A model generated the notes under the pieces. It did no database searches. It was not told the DNA's origin and saw only the letters and a list, made by a program, of their open reading frames with translations. DNA of 64,000 nucleotides from Streptomyces canus. GTDB taxonomy: Bacteria > Actinomycetota > Actinomycetes > Streptomycetales > Streptomycetaceae. The DNA lies in the NCBI RefSeq assembly GCF_030815415.1, contig NZ_JAUSWW010000001.1, forward strand, positions 7,316,001 to 7,380,000, in the 5' to 3' direction. Made by a program: the position numbers and the translations under genes. This document shows, piece by piece, positions 39,884-48,132 of this stretch. Every line of letters starts with the position of its first letter. Position 1 is the first letter of the stretch.

Positions 39884-41520
39884 GCACCAACGAGAACACT
39901 GAGCCCGCCCGCGACCGCGGGAAGGCGCCGGCCGGCGAGAAGCTCGCCGACTGGGCCGACGGCCGGCTGGGGATCTACTCCCTGGCCAAGGCCAACATGC
40001 GCAAGATCTTCCCCGACCACTGGTCGTTCATGCTGGGCGAGATCTGCCTGTACAGCTTCATCATCATCATCCTCACGGGTGTGTATCTGACGCTGTTCTT
40101 CCACCCGTCGATGAACGAGGTGGAGTACCACGGCAGCTACGTCCCGCTGCAGGGACAGCTGATGTCCGAGGCGTTCAACTCGACCATGCACATCTCCTTC
40201 GATGTGCGCGGTGGTCTGCTGATCCGGCAGATCCACCACTGGGCGGCGCTGATCTTCCTCGCCGGCATGTTCGTGCACATGATGCGCGTGTTCTTCACGG
40301 GCGCGTTCCGTAAGCCGCGTGAGGTCAACTGGCTGTTCGGCTTCCTGCTGTTCGTCCTGGGCATGTTCACCGGCTTCACCGGCTACTCGCTCCCTGACGA
40401 CCTGCTCTCCGGCACCGGTGTCCGCTTCATGGAGGGCGCGGTCCTGTCCGTGCCGATCGTCGGCACGTACCTGTCGTTCTTCCTCTTCGGCGGCGAGTTC
40501 CCGGGCGGCGACTTCGTGGCCCGGTTCTACTCGGTCCACGTCCTGCTGCTGCCGGGCATCATGCTCGGCCTGGTGGTGGCGCACCTGATCCTGGTGTTCG
40601 TCCACAAGCACACGCAGTACGCGGGCCCCGGCAAGACCAACAAGAACGTGGTCGGCATGCCGCTCTTCCCGGTCTACACGGCCAAGGCCGGCGGCTTCTT
40701 CTTCCTGGTCTTCGGTGTCATCGCGGTCATCTCGGCCATCGCCTCGATCAACCCGATCTGGTCCATGGGCCCCTACCGGCCGGACCAGGTGTCCACGGGC
40801 GCCCAGCCCGACTGGTACATGGGCTTCTCCGAGGGCCTGATCCGTGTGATGCCGGGCTGGGAGATCAACTTCTGGGGTCACACGCTCGTCCTGGGTGTGT
40901 TCATCCCGCTGGTGATCTTCCCGCTGGTCCTGGTCGCGATCGCGGTCTACCCGTTCATCGAGGCCTGGGTCACCGGCGACAGGCGCGAGCACCACATCCT
41001 GGACCGCCCGCGCAACGCGCCGACCCGTACGGCCTTCGGCGTCGCGTGGATCACCTGGTACATGGTGTTGCTCATCGGTGGTGGAAACGACCTGTGGGCC
41101 ACGCACTTCCACCTGTCGATCAACTCGATCACCTGGTTCGTCCGGATCGCGTTCTTCGTCGCCCCGGTGCTCGCGTTCATCGCGACCAAGCGGATCTGCC
41201 TCGGCCTCCAGCGCCGCGACAGGGAAAAGGTGCTGCACGGCCGCGAGTCGGGCATCATCAAGCGCCTGCCGCACGGTGAGTTCATCGAGGTGCACGAGCC
41301 GCTCAGCCAGGACGCGCTGCACACGCTCACCGCGCACGAGCAGTACGTGCCGGCCGAGATCGGCCCGACGGTCGACGACAACGGCGTCGAGCGCAAGGTG
41401 AAGGGTTCCGAGAAGCTGCGGGTCAAGCTGAGCAAGGCTTACTTCGGCGAGGAGTCCCAGATCCCCAAGCCCACCGCCGAGGAGTACAAGGAGATCACGA
41501 GCGGCCACGGCCACCACTGA
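39880..41520 (+). CDS. qcrB: Cytochrome b subunit of bc1 complex
   Basis: A 546-residue protein with eight or more helices. Paired haem ligands occur in HHWAALIFLAGMFVHMMRVF and HVLLLPGIMLGLVVAHL. GYSLPDDLLSG and the Qo-site region are intact. A C-terminal cytosolic extension of about 130 residues (KRICLGLQRRDREKVLHGRE...) is typical of actinobacterial QcrB. The ATG overlaps the qcrA stop. A very strong terminator follows. Confidence 0.96.
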   Translation: MSTNENTEPARDRGKAPAGEKLADWADGRLGIYSLAKANMRKIFPDHWSFMLGEICLYSFIIIILTGVYLTLFFHPSMNEVEYHGSYVPLQGQLMSEAFNSTMHISFDVRGGLLIRQIHHWAALIFLAGMFVHMMRVFFTGAFRKPREVNWLFGFLLFVLGMFTGFTGYSLPDDLLSGTGVRFMEGAVLSVPIVGTYLSFFLFGGEFPGGDFVARFYSVHVLLLPGIMLGLVVAHLILVFVHKHTQYAGPGKTNKNVVGMPLFPVYTAKAGGFFFLVFGVIAVISAIASINPIWSMGPYRPDQVSTGAQPDWYMGFSEGLIRVMPGWEINFWGHTLVLGVFIPLVIFPLVLVAIAVYPFIEAWVTGDRREHHILDRPRNAPTRTAFGVAWITWYMVLLIGGGNDLWATHFHLSINSITWFVRIAFFVAPVLAFIATKRICLGLQRRDREKVLHGRESGIIKRLPHGEFIEVHEPLSQDALHTLTAHEQYVPAEIGPTVDDNGVERKVKGSEKLRVKLSKAYFGEESQIPKPTAEEYKEITSGHGHH

Positions 41521-41542
41521 TCGCTGCGCTCGCCACGCGCGC

Positions 41543-41579
41543 CGAAGGGCCCCGTCCGAACACCGGACGGGGCCCTTCG
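41543..41579. terminator. Terminator after the ctaE-qcrCAB operon
   Basis: CGAAGGGCCCCGTCCG / CGGACGGGGCCCTTCG form a perfect 16-bp stem with a 5-nt loop. Confidence 0.9.
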
Positions 41580-41640
41580 CCGTGCCCTGCGGCTGGATAG
41601 GGTGGGGCCACACTCTTCTACGACATCCTGGAGCGGCCTT

Positions 41641-42705
41641 ATGAGCGCTGTGACCCCCGCTGGAGGCGACATCGCGGCGGGCCGTTCCTGGCCCGAGGTA
41701 CTGAGCGCCCTGCTCGCCGGACAGGACCTGAGCTCGGGTGACACGGCGTGGGCCATGGACCGCTTCATGAGCGGCGAGGCCACGGACGCCCAGATCGCGG
41801 GCTTCATGGTGGCGCTGCGGGCCAAGGGGGAGACGGTCGAGGAGATCACCGGTCTCGTCGAGGCGATGTACGCGCACGCGCAGCCGCTGGACATCCCCGG
41901 GCCCGCCGTCGACATCGTCGGCACCGGTGGCGACCGGGCGAAGACGGTCAACATCTCGACGATGTCCGCCATCGTGATCGCGGGCACCGGGGCGAAGGTC
42001 GTCAAGCACGGCAACCGGGCCTCGTCCTCGGCGAGCGGTTCCTCCGACGTCCTGGAGAAGCTCGGCATCAACCTGGACCTGTCGCCCGCGCGGGTGGCCC
42101 AGGTGGTGGAAGAGGCCGGCATCACCTTCTGTTTCGCGGCCAAGTTCCACCCGTCGATGCGGTTCGTCGGCGGGGTCCGCCGGGACCTCGGGATCCCGAC
42201 CTCGTTCAACCTGCTCGGCCCGCTGACCAACCCCGCGCGGGTCACCGCCTCGGCGGTCGGCTGCTTCGACACCCGGATGGCGGGGCTCATCGCCGGAGTG
42301 CTCGCCGAGCGCGGCTCCTCCGCGCTGGTGTTCCGCGGTGACGACGGTCTCGACGAGCTGACGACCACGGCCACGTCACGGGTGTGGGTCGTCCGCGACG
42401 GCAAGGTGCGCGAGGAGGCCTTCGACCCGCGGGACGTCGGTCTCGAACTGGTGCCGGTGGAGGCGCTGCGGGGCGCGGACGCGTCGTTCAACGCCGAGGT
42501 CGCCCGACGTCTGCTGGACGGCGAGACCGGAGCGGTGCGGGACGCGGTCCTGCTCAACTCGGCCGCGGCGCTGGTGGCGTTCGCGCCGACGGAGGCGCCG
42601 CTCGTGGACCAGATCCGGGCCGGCATGGTGAAGGCGGCCGAGTCGATCGACTCCGGCGCGGCCAAGCGGACGCTGGAGCGCTGGGCGGCGGCCAGCAACG
42701 CCTGA
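41641..42705 (+). CDS. trpD: Anthranilate phosphoribosyltransferase
   Basis: A 354-residue tryptophan-pathway enzyme. It carries the PRPP/Mg motifs DIVGTGGDRAKTVNIST and KHGNRASSSASGSSDVLEKL, plus FAAKFHPSMR and GPLTNPARV, which are hallmarks of the family. ATG 41641 follows GGAG by about 8 nt. It is isolated from other trp genes, between two strong terminators. Confidence 0.96.
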   Translation: MSAVTPAGGDIAAGRSWPEVLSALLAGQDLSSGDTAWAMDRFMSGEATDAQIAGFMVALRAKGETVEEITGLVEAMYAHAQPLDIPGPAVDIVGTGGDRAKTVNISTMSAIVIAGTGAKVVKHGNRASSSASGSSDVLEKLGINLDLSPARVAQVVEEAGITFCFAAKFHPSMRFVGGVRRDLGIPTSFNLLGPLTNPARVTASAVGCFDTRMAGLIAGVLAERGSSALVFRGDDGLDELTTTATSRVWVVRDGKVREEAFDPRDVGLELVPVEALRGADASFNAEVARRLLDGETGAVRDAVLLNSAAALVAFAPTEAPLVDQIRAGMVKAAESIDSGAAKRTLERWAAASNA

Positions 42706-42717
42706 CGTCCACCGGCT

Positions 42718-42753
42718 GTCGTCCCGCGATCCGGACACGGGTTGCGGGACGAC
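42718..42753 (+). terminator. Terminator after trpD
   Basis: GTCGTCCCGC / GCGGGACGAC form a 10-bp stem with a 16-nt loop, 13 bp after the trpD stop. Confidence 0.65.
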
Positions 42754-42778
42754 GATCACATCGCGTACGTTCTTTGAC

Positions 42779-42899
42779 CAGGTCATGAGTGACAGTCATG
42801 AGGCCCCGGCCGACTGTCCGGCAACCCTCCGTCCGTGGCGGGGTGCCCCGGGTGAAGACCAGGCCGTAGGCAGCGAGGTCTACGGCAAGCGCGGGCCCC
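42779..42899 (+). ncRNA. SAM-IV riboswitch
   Basis: The sequence matches the actinobacterial SAM-IV aptamer in order: GGTCATGAGTGACAGTCATG, AGGCCCCGGCCGACTGTCCGG, CAACCCTCCGTCC, GGCGGGGTGCCCCGGGTGAA, GACCAGGCCG, then a variable hairpin (GTAGGCAGCGAGGTCTAC) and GGCAAGCGCGGGCCC. The closing helix has one mismatch (GGTCAT with AAGACC). It should bind S-adenosylmethionine and control the aminotransferase gene at 43044. The comparison is from memory of the SAM-IV consensus. Confidence 0.88.
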
Positions 42900-42900
42900 T

Positions 42901-42930
42901 CTCGAAAACCAGGGGTCCTGGTCGTTCGAG
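42901..42930 (+). promoter_or_regulatory. Candidate expression-platform hairpin downstream of the riboswitch
   Basis: CTCGAA/TTCGAG and ACCAGG/CCTGGT form a two-part stem with a GGT loop. It ends just before GGAG, the ribosome-binding site of the mini-ORF, so it could sequester translation. An alternative pairing uses CCCCT (42896-42900) with AGGGG (42911-42915). Confidence 0.5.
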
Positions 42931-42940
42931 GGAGTCTTCC

Positions 42941-42961
42941 GTGAGCAAGCGAATGCGATAG
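42941..42961 (+). CDS. Six-codon mini-ORF (leader peptide candidate)
   Basis: GTG AGC AAG CGA ATG CGA TAG encodes MSKRMR. GGAG (42931-42934) lies 6 nt upstream, an ideal ribosome-binding site placed directly after the riboswitch's hairpin. It ends 82 bp before the aminotransferase ATG. It may be a translated leader linking SAM sensing to expression downstream. Its short length means chance cannot be excluded. Confidence 0.45.
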   Translation: MSKRMR

Positions 42962-43043
42962 GGCTGCCGAGCCCCGCCTCCGCGCACCCTTTTCCTCACC
43001 TCCGCATGTCCTTCTTCGGCATGCTCTCTCACGGGAGTTCCCC

Positions 43044-44405
43044 ATGTCTGTCTCCACCGCTGCCGCCGCCCAGACCATTTGTGCCCCGCTGCCCGTTCTG
43101 GGGAGCGATGTCACCGTCCCGCTCGTCACCGGCGGCGAGGTCAGCTACGCGGCCCTCGACTACGCGGCCAGCGCCCCCGCCCTGCAGCGCGTGTGGGACG
43201 ACGTGGCGGCCTACGCCCCGTACTACGGCAGCGTCCACCGCGGCGCCGGCTACCTCTCCCAGCTGTCGACGGACCTCTTCGAGAACGCCCGGAACACCAT
43301 CAGCGAGTTCCTGGGCTGCCGCGCCGACGACCAGCTGATCTTCACCCGCTCGACCACGGACTCCCTGAACCTCCTCGCCACCGCCCTCCCCGCCGACTGC
43401 CAGGTCTTCGTCTTCGAGACCGAGCACCACGCGAGCCTGCTGCCCTGGCAGGACGCCCGCGTCACCTACCTCGACGCCCCGCGTACCCCGGCCCAGGCCG
43501 TCGAGACCCTGGAGCAGGCCCTGGCGGCCCGCGACCCCCACGGCCCGGCCCTGGTCTGTGTGACCGGCGCTTCCAATGTCACCGGGGAACTGTGGCCGGT
43601 GCGTGAGCTGGCCGCCGCCGCCCACGCGCACGGCGCCCGGATCGTCCTGGACGCCGCCCAGCTGGCCCCCCATCACCCGGTCTCGGTGCGGGAACTGGAC
43701 GTCGACTGGATCGCCTTCTCCGGCCACAAGCTGTACGCGCCCTTCGGCTCCGGTGTCCTCGCGGGCCGCGCCGACTGGCTCCGGGCCGCCGACCCCTACC
43801 TCGCCGGCGGTGGCGCCAGCCGCAAGGTCACCCGCCGTACGGACGGCGGCGTGGACGTCGAGTGGCACGAGACCGCGGCCCGCCACGAGGCCGGGTCCCC
43901 GAACGTGATCGGCGCCTACTCCATCGCGTCGGCCTGCAAGGCGCTCACCGAGGCCGGCTTCGACACCCTGGTCGCCCGTGAGCGGCACCTGATCGAGAAG
44001 GTGCAGACCGGCCTCGCCGAGGTCCCCGAGGTGCGGATCCTCTCCCTCTTCGGGGACGAAGCCCCGCGTGTCGGCGTGATCTCCTTCGTCGTCGAGGGCT
44101 GGAACAGCTCCCACTTCGCCGCCGCCCTCTCCGCCGAGTACGGCATCGGCGTCCGCGACGGCCTCTTCTGCGCCCACCCCCTCGTCCGAACCCTCCTCGG
44201 CAGCGACCCCCAGACCCAGGGCGAGTGCGGAGCCCCGGAGGCCGCGCCCGGCGAGAAGTCCCTCAACGCGATCCGGGTGAGCTTCGGCGCGGGCACGCCG
44301 GACGAGCACGTCGAGCGCTTCGTGACCGCCGTCAAGGAGCTCGTCCAGGACGGTGCGAAGTGGAAGTACCGCACGGAGGACGGCCGTTGCGTCCCGGCGG
44401 TCTGA
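43044..44405 (+). CDS. Class V aminotransferase (cysteine desulfurase-like), SAM-riboswitch controlled
   Basis: A 453-residue PLP enzyme: DYAASAPALQRVWDD, VHRGAGYLSQLSTDLFENAR, TRSTTDSLNLLA, EHHASLLPW, VLDAAQLAPHH and the PLP Lys in FSGHKLYAPFGSG. Near the C terminus, a Cys-rich loop (QGECGAPEAAPGEKSLNAIRVS in two parts). GGGAG lies about 8 nt before ATG 43044. The upstream SAM-IV riboswitch places it in sulfur/methionine or SAM-linked metabolism, possibly as a cysteine/homocysteine lyase or sulfur donor. The substrate cannot be read from the sequence. Confidence 0.85.
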   Translation: MSVSTAAAAQTICAPLPVLGSDVTVPLVTGGEVSYAALDYAASAPALQRVWDDVAAYAPYYGSVHRGAGYLSQLSTDLFENARNTISEFLGCRADDQLIFTRSTTDSLNLLATALPADCQVFVFETEHHASLLPWQDARVTYLDAPRTPAQAVETLEQALAARDPHGPALVCVTGASNVTGELWPVRELAAAAHAHGARIVLDAAQLAPHHPVSVRELDVDWIAFSGHKLYAPFGSGVLAGRADWLRAADPYLAGGGASRKVTRRTDGGVDVEWHETAARHEAGSPNVIGAYSIASACKALTEAGFDTLVARERHLIEKVQTGLAEVPEVRILSLFGDEAPRVGVISFVVEGWNSSHFAAALSAEYGIGVRDGLFCAHPLVRTLLGSDPQTQGECGAPEAAPGEKSLNAIRVSFGAGTPDEHVERFVTAVKELVQDGAKWKYRTEDGRCVPAV

Positions 44406-44468
44406 CCTGCTGACGGGCCTGCTATACCCTGCCTCCTCGACAGGTTCACGCAGACGGGGGAGCAGGAA

Positions 44469-46676
44469 GTGCAGGTGCTGCGCGCGACGGACCCACGCAG
44501 GATCGGCCCGTACGAGGTACGGGGCCGACTCGGCTCGGGCGGCATGGGCGAGGTCTATCTCGCCGAGTCACGGGCGGGACTGCGGCTTGCGGTGAAGGTC
44601 GTGCGGTCCGAGTACGCCCAGGACCGCACCTTCCGCGCCCGGTTCCGGCAGGAGGTGCGGGCCGCGCAGACGGTCGGCGGGACAGGGACGTACACCGCGC
44701 GCGTCGTGGACGCCGATCCGGAGGGCGAACACCCGTGGATGGCCACGGAGTTCGTGGAGGGGCCGAACCTGCGGGACGCGGTGCTGGACGGCGGTCCGCT
44801 GCCGGAGCCGGCGGTACGGGTGCTGGCGGCGGCGCTGGGTGAGGCGCTGGGCGCCATCCACGCCAAGGGCATGGTCCACCGGGACCTCAAGCCCTCCAAC
44901 ATCCTGCTCGCCCCTGACGGTCCCCGGGTCATCGACTTCGGGATCGTCCGGGCGCTGGAGGCCACGGCGATGACCCGCACGGGCGCGATCGTCGGCTCGG
45001 TCGGCTATGTCTCGCCCGAGCAGATCCGCAACGGCGGCCAGGTCGGCCCGCCGAGCGACGTCTTCGCCCTGGGCGCGGTGCTGGCGTACGCGGCGAGCGG
45101 CCGCGAGCCCTTCGGCGAGGGCCAGGACTCGGTGATCCTGCTGCGCGTGCTGACCCGGGACTTCGACCTGAAGGGCGTCCCGGACGGGCTGCTGCCGCTG
45201 GTGGAGTCCTGTCTGCGGGACGAGCCGGCGGAGCGGCCTACGCCGGAGGCGGTCATCGGAGCCGTGGGGCATACGGCGGGAACGCTGCGGGAGAGCGTAC
45301 GGTCCGGCTGGTTCAGGGGTGCCTCGGCGGAGTCCGTCGCGGTCAAGGGTGACGAACGGTGGCTTCCGCAGGGGGAGTCGGGGGAGCGGGAGAGCCGGGT
45401 CGAGTACGTGGCGCCGGTGACGGCGACGGACACGCCGGTGCCGGACGCGGTGGTGCCCGACGTCCCGGCGGAGACCGTGGTCCCGGCTCCCCCGCCCTCG
45501 CGGCGCGGGCTGCTGAAGGCCCTCACCGGCGGGGCCGTGGTGGCTGCCGGGGGCGGGGTCGGCGGGTGGCTGTGGCTGCGGGACTCGGGGGACAAGGGAG
45601 GCGCGACGGGCGGCGGGCCCACCGCGCCGGACAAGGCCTCGGGTTCCGGCAAGCCGGGGGCGAAGGTCCGATGGCGGTACTCGGCCGCCCGGCCGAGCGC
45701 TTCGCAGGGCCCCCTGGGGGCGGTGTCGCCCGATGGAAAGGTGCTCTACGTCCCGATGGCGGACGGGACCCTGCGGGCGATCTCAGCGGACGGCAAGGAA
45801 CTCTGGAAGCACGACTTCGGCGACATCGCCACCCTCACCGTGTCGAACCCGGTGGTGACATCGGACGGCCTCTACACCGTCGTCAGCGATGTCGAAGCGG
45901 GTGCCCCCGTCTCCTCGCTGCTTGCGCTGAACCCGGGCGGGACCGGGCGGTGGAAAAAGTCCATACCCAGCGGGGGTTATGTCACCGGTCCGGTGCTGGT
46001 CGGGGATCTGGTGGCCGTCGGCTACGCCGTGGCCGATCTCGAAGGCGCCGGCGAGATCCGTGCCTACGACGCGGGCGGCGAGAGCCCGTGGAAGACCGGG
46101 CTCCAGGGTTCCCCGCACGCCGAGCTCCTGGTGGCGGACGACATCCTCTACGCGCCGAGCTTCGACAACCATCTGCACGCGCTCGCCGGAGCCGACGGCT
46201 CGGAGCTGTGGAAGGCCAAGCTGAACGGTGACGTCGACCGGCCGGCGGTGACCGGGGGCGTGGTGGCCGTCGGCACCGGCGACGCGGCCGGCACCTTGTT
46301 CGGGATCGGCGCCGACGGCCGACGGGTGTGGGCGGAGAAGGGGCTCGGCAGTGCGGTCGTCACGGCCGGCGGCTCGGACGACGTGGCCTTCCTCGGCATC
46401 GAGCCGGAGGGGCAGGTCCTTGTGGCGATAGGCAAGGACGGGCAGCGGGTCTGGAAGTACCGGCCCGGGGACTTCTTCTCGGAGCCGGTGCCGGCCGGCG
46501 ACCTGATCTACCTGCTGACGACCACGCAGGTCCATGTCCTCACCCGGGCCGGAAAGCTCAGCCACAAGGTCGAGGTCGGTGCCCTCCAGTACGGGACGGC
46601 GGCCCCCGTTCTGCACGGGAACCGCCTCTACACCGCCTCCAGCGAGGGCATCACCGCCCTCGACGTCACCGCCTAG
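44469..46676 (+). CDS. Ser/Thr protein kinase with PQQ-like repeats and Tat-like internal segment
   Basis: A 735-residue protein. The kinase domain has LGSGGMGEVYLAE, LAVKVVRSEY, HRDLKPSNILL and IDFGIVRAL. A linker (EYVAPVTATDTPVPDA...) leads to SRRGLLKALTGGAVVAAGGGV, a twin-arginine-like motif just before a short hydrophobic stretch that replaces a normal transmembrane helix. The outer part has PQQ-like repeats (KELWKHDFGD, SPWKTGLQG, SELWKAKLNG). GTG 44469 follows GGGGGAG by about 7 nt. It overlaps the next gene tail to tail by 4 bp. Confidence 0.85.
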   Translation: MQVLRATDPRRIGPYEVRGRLGSGGMGEVYLAESRAGLRLAVKVVRSEYAQDRTFRARFRQEVRAAQTVGGTGTYTARVVDADPEGEHPWMATEFVEGPNLRDAVLDGGPLPEPAVRVLAAALGEALGAIHAKGMVHRDLKPSNILLAPDGPRVIDFGIVRALEATAMTRTGAIVGSVGYVSPEQIRNGGQVGPPSDVFALGAVLAYAASGREPFGEGQDSVILLRVLTRDFDLKGVPDGLLPLVESCLRDEPAERPTPEAVIGAVGHTAGTLRESVRSGWFRGASAESVAVKGDERWLPQGESGERESRVEYVAPVTATDTPVPDAVVPDVPAETVVPAPPPSRRGLLKALTGGAVVAAGGGVGGWLWLRDSGDKGGATGGGPTAPDKASGSGKPGAKVRWRYSAARPSASQGPLGAVSPDGKVLYVPMADGTLRAISADGKELWKHDFGDIATLTVSNPVVTSDGLYTVVSDVEAGAPVSSLLALNPGGTGRWKKSIPSGGYVTGPVLVGDLVAVGYAVADLEGAGEIRAYDAGGESPWKTGLQGSPHAELLVADDILYAPSFDNHLHALAGADGSELWKAKLNGDVDRPAVTGGVVAVGTGDAAGTLFGIGADGRRVWAEKGLGSAVVTAGGSDDVAFLGIEPEGQVLVAIGKDGQRVWKYRPGDFFSEPVPAGDLIYLLTTTQVHVLTRAGKLSHKVEVGALQYGTAAPVLHGNRLYTASSEGITALDVTA

Positions 46677-46954
46677 CTGTCGAGGCCGATCGCGAACGCC
46701 GCCTCCAGGTCGTGCTGGGAGTACGTGCGGAAGGCGACGTGGGTGTCGGTGCCCTCGACGCCCGGGATCTTGCTGATGCTGCCGGGGATGACCTCGGCGA
46801 GGTCCTCGTGCTGCTTGACCCGGACCATGGCGATCAGGTCGTAGGTGCCGGTGACGGAGAAGACCTCGCTCACGGAGTCCAGGGCCGCGATCGACTCGGC
46901 GATCTCGGGGATCCGGTCCACGCTGGTCTTGATGAGGACGATCGCGGTGATCAC
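46673..46954 (-). CDS. Stand-alone Lrp/AsnC RAM domain protein
   Basis: A 93-residue protein corresponding only to the amino-acid-binding RAM domain of Lrp/AsnC regulators (MITAIVLIKTSVDRIPEIAE, VSEVFSVTGTYDLIAMVRVK), with no helix-turn-helix. Such proteins form decamers that bind amino acids or partner regulators. GTG 46954 overlaps the stop of the rhomboid gene (GTGA) and is translationally coupled to it. Confidence 0.88.
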   Translation of the reverse strand: MITAIVLIKTSVDRIPEIAESIAALDSVSEVFSVTGTYDLIAMVRVKQHEDLAEVIPGSISKIPGVEGTDTHVAFRTYSQHDLEAAFAIGLDS

Positions 46955-47692
46955 TGCTGGTTCTCTCCCTCGGGGGCCGCTGCTGGGGCGGTCTTCACTC
47001 TAGTGGCACGGCCGAATCGCACCCATGCGAAGGCGAAGCCCAGGCCGAAGCCCACCAGGTGCGCCAGATACGCCACCCCCGGGCCCTGCGACGCCTGTCC
47101 CGCCGCCAGCCACTGCAGGGCCGCCCAGAAGGGCAGCACGACCCAGGCGGGGAAGCGCAGCGGGAGGAAGAAGAGGAACGGGAACAGGCTTGTCACCCGG
47201 GCCCCGGGGAACAGGTAGAGAAACGCTCCAAGGACCGCGGAGATCGCCCCCGAGGCGCCGACCAGCGACTGCTCGGATTCGGCGTTGGCGGCCGCGTACC
47301 CCAGCAGCGCGAGGTAACCGCAGCCCAGGTAGAAGAGCGTGAACTGGACGCGGCCCATCCGTTCCTCGGTCAGCACGCCGAAGACGTAGAGGAAGAGCAT
47401 GTTGCCGAGGAGGTGGACCCAGCTGCCGTGGACGAAGAGCGCTGTCGCCGGGGTGAGCACGGCTCTGGCGGAACCCTCGAACAGTTCTGCGGGGACCACC
47501 ACCCCAGCGGTGGAAGTAGGCGCGCTGGACGGCCGCCAGCGCGTCGCCGGAGCCGTACGCCGGGTTGAAGCCCGCCGCCGGGCCGACCACGAAGAGCGCG
47601 CAGCACAGGGAGATGAGGCCGTAGGTCATCGGCGCCGACCGCCACAGCGACCTGCTCGCCCGGCCGGCCACCACGCTCCAGTTGCTGATCAT
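46951..47692 (-). pseudogene. Rhomboid intramembrane protease, broken by a 1-nt frameshift
   Basis: The N-terminal part (MISNWSVVAGRASRSLWRSAP, first helix, ...AYFHRWG) and the rest (VVPAELFEGSARAVLTP..., catalytic GASGA in SLVGASGAISAV, His in YLAHLVGFGLGF) are in different frames. At about 47497-47503 the minus strand reads TGGGGTGGTGGTCCCC; removing one G restores ...FHRWGVVPAEL. The catalytic residues lie in the downstream frame, which has its own GTG at 47502 but no first helix. It may be a real pseudogene, a sequencing error, or a slippage site in the GGTGGTGG run. The coupled downstream gene is intact. Confidence 0.8.
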
Positions 47693-47840
47693 GAACACAG
47701 AGCATGACGTAATGGGACGCAAGCCGACAGACCGCCTCGCCGCCGTGGACGGACCAGCGGCGAGTCCCCGCCAGGCCGTAGGGTTACGGCCACACGCGCC
47801 GGGAGACCGGCGCGTCACGGACAATAGAGACCTAGAAGGA

Positions 47841-48095
47841 ATGAGCACAGTCACGATGACGGTTCCCCTGCCGACCGCCTCGACGCGGTGGCGCTGCACC
47901 CTCTGTGGCAACCTCACGCGCTTCGATGTGACCCGCTCGTCGAAGGTCGTCGAGTACGTCCACCTCGACCTCGCCGGTGAGCCGAAGGTCGAGGAGCGCG
48001 AGGTGGTCAGTGAGACCATCGAGTCGGTGCGCTGCCGCTGGTGCAATGCCGTGGATCAGGTGGAACTCGTGGACAGGCCGGGCGCCGGCTCCTGA
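47841..48095 (+). CDS. Small zinc-ribbon protein
   Basis: An 84-residue protein with two CxxC knuckles (WRCTLCGNL and VRCRWCNAV) about 40 residues apart, separated by a charged region with EYVHLDLAGEPKVEEREVV-like text. It probably binds one zinc. AGAAGGA lies directly before ATG 47841. Function is unknown. It is followed 37 bp later by the NYN-domain gene. Confidence 0.8.
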   Translation: MSTVTMTVPLPTASTRWRCTLCGNLTRFDVTRSSKVVEYVHLDLAGEPKVEEREVVSETIESVRCRWCNAVDQVELVDRPGAGS

Positions 48096-48132
48096 GGGAG
48101 CAGGCCCCGCGGAACGGTTGGGGTGTTGACGG

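Noticed and set aside
39820..42150. A 776-codon minus-strand frame across qcrB and trpD
   Set aside because: Antisense GC shadow; it crosses a strong terminator, and the plus strand encodes intact conserved enzymes.
46951..47502. Calling the rhomboid as an intact 183-residue gene from the GTG at 47502
   Set aside because: It would lack the first membrane helix, which is encoded just upstream in another frame with good family resemblance.
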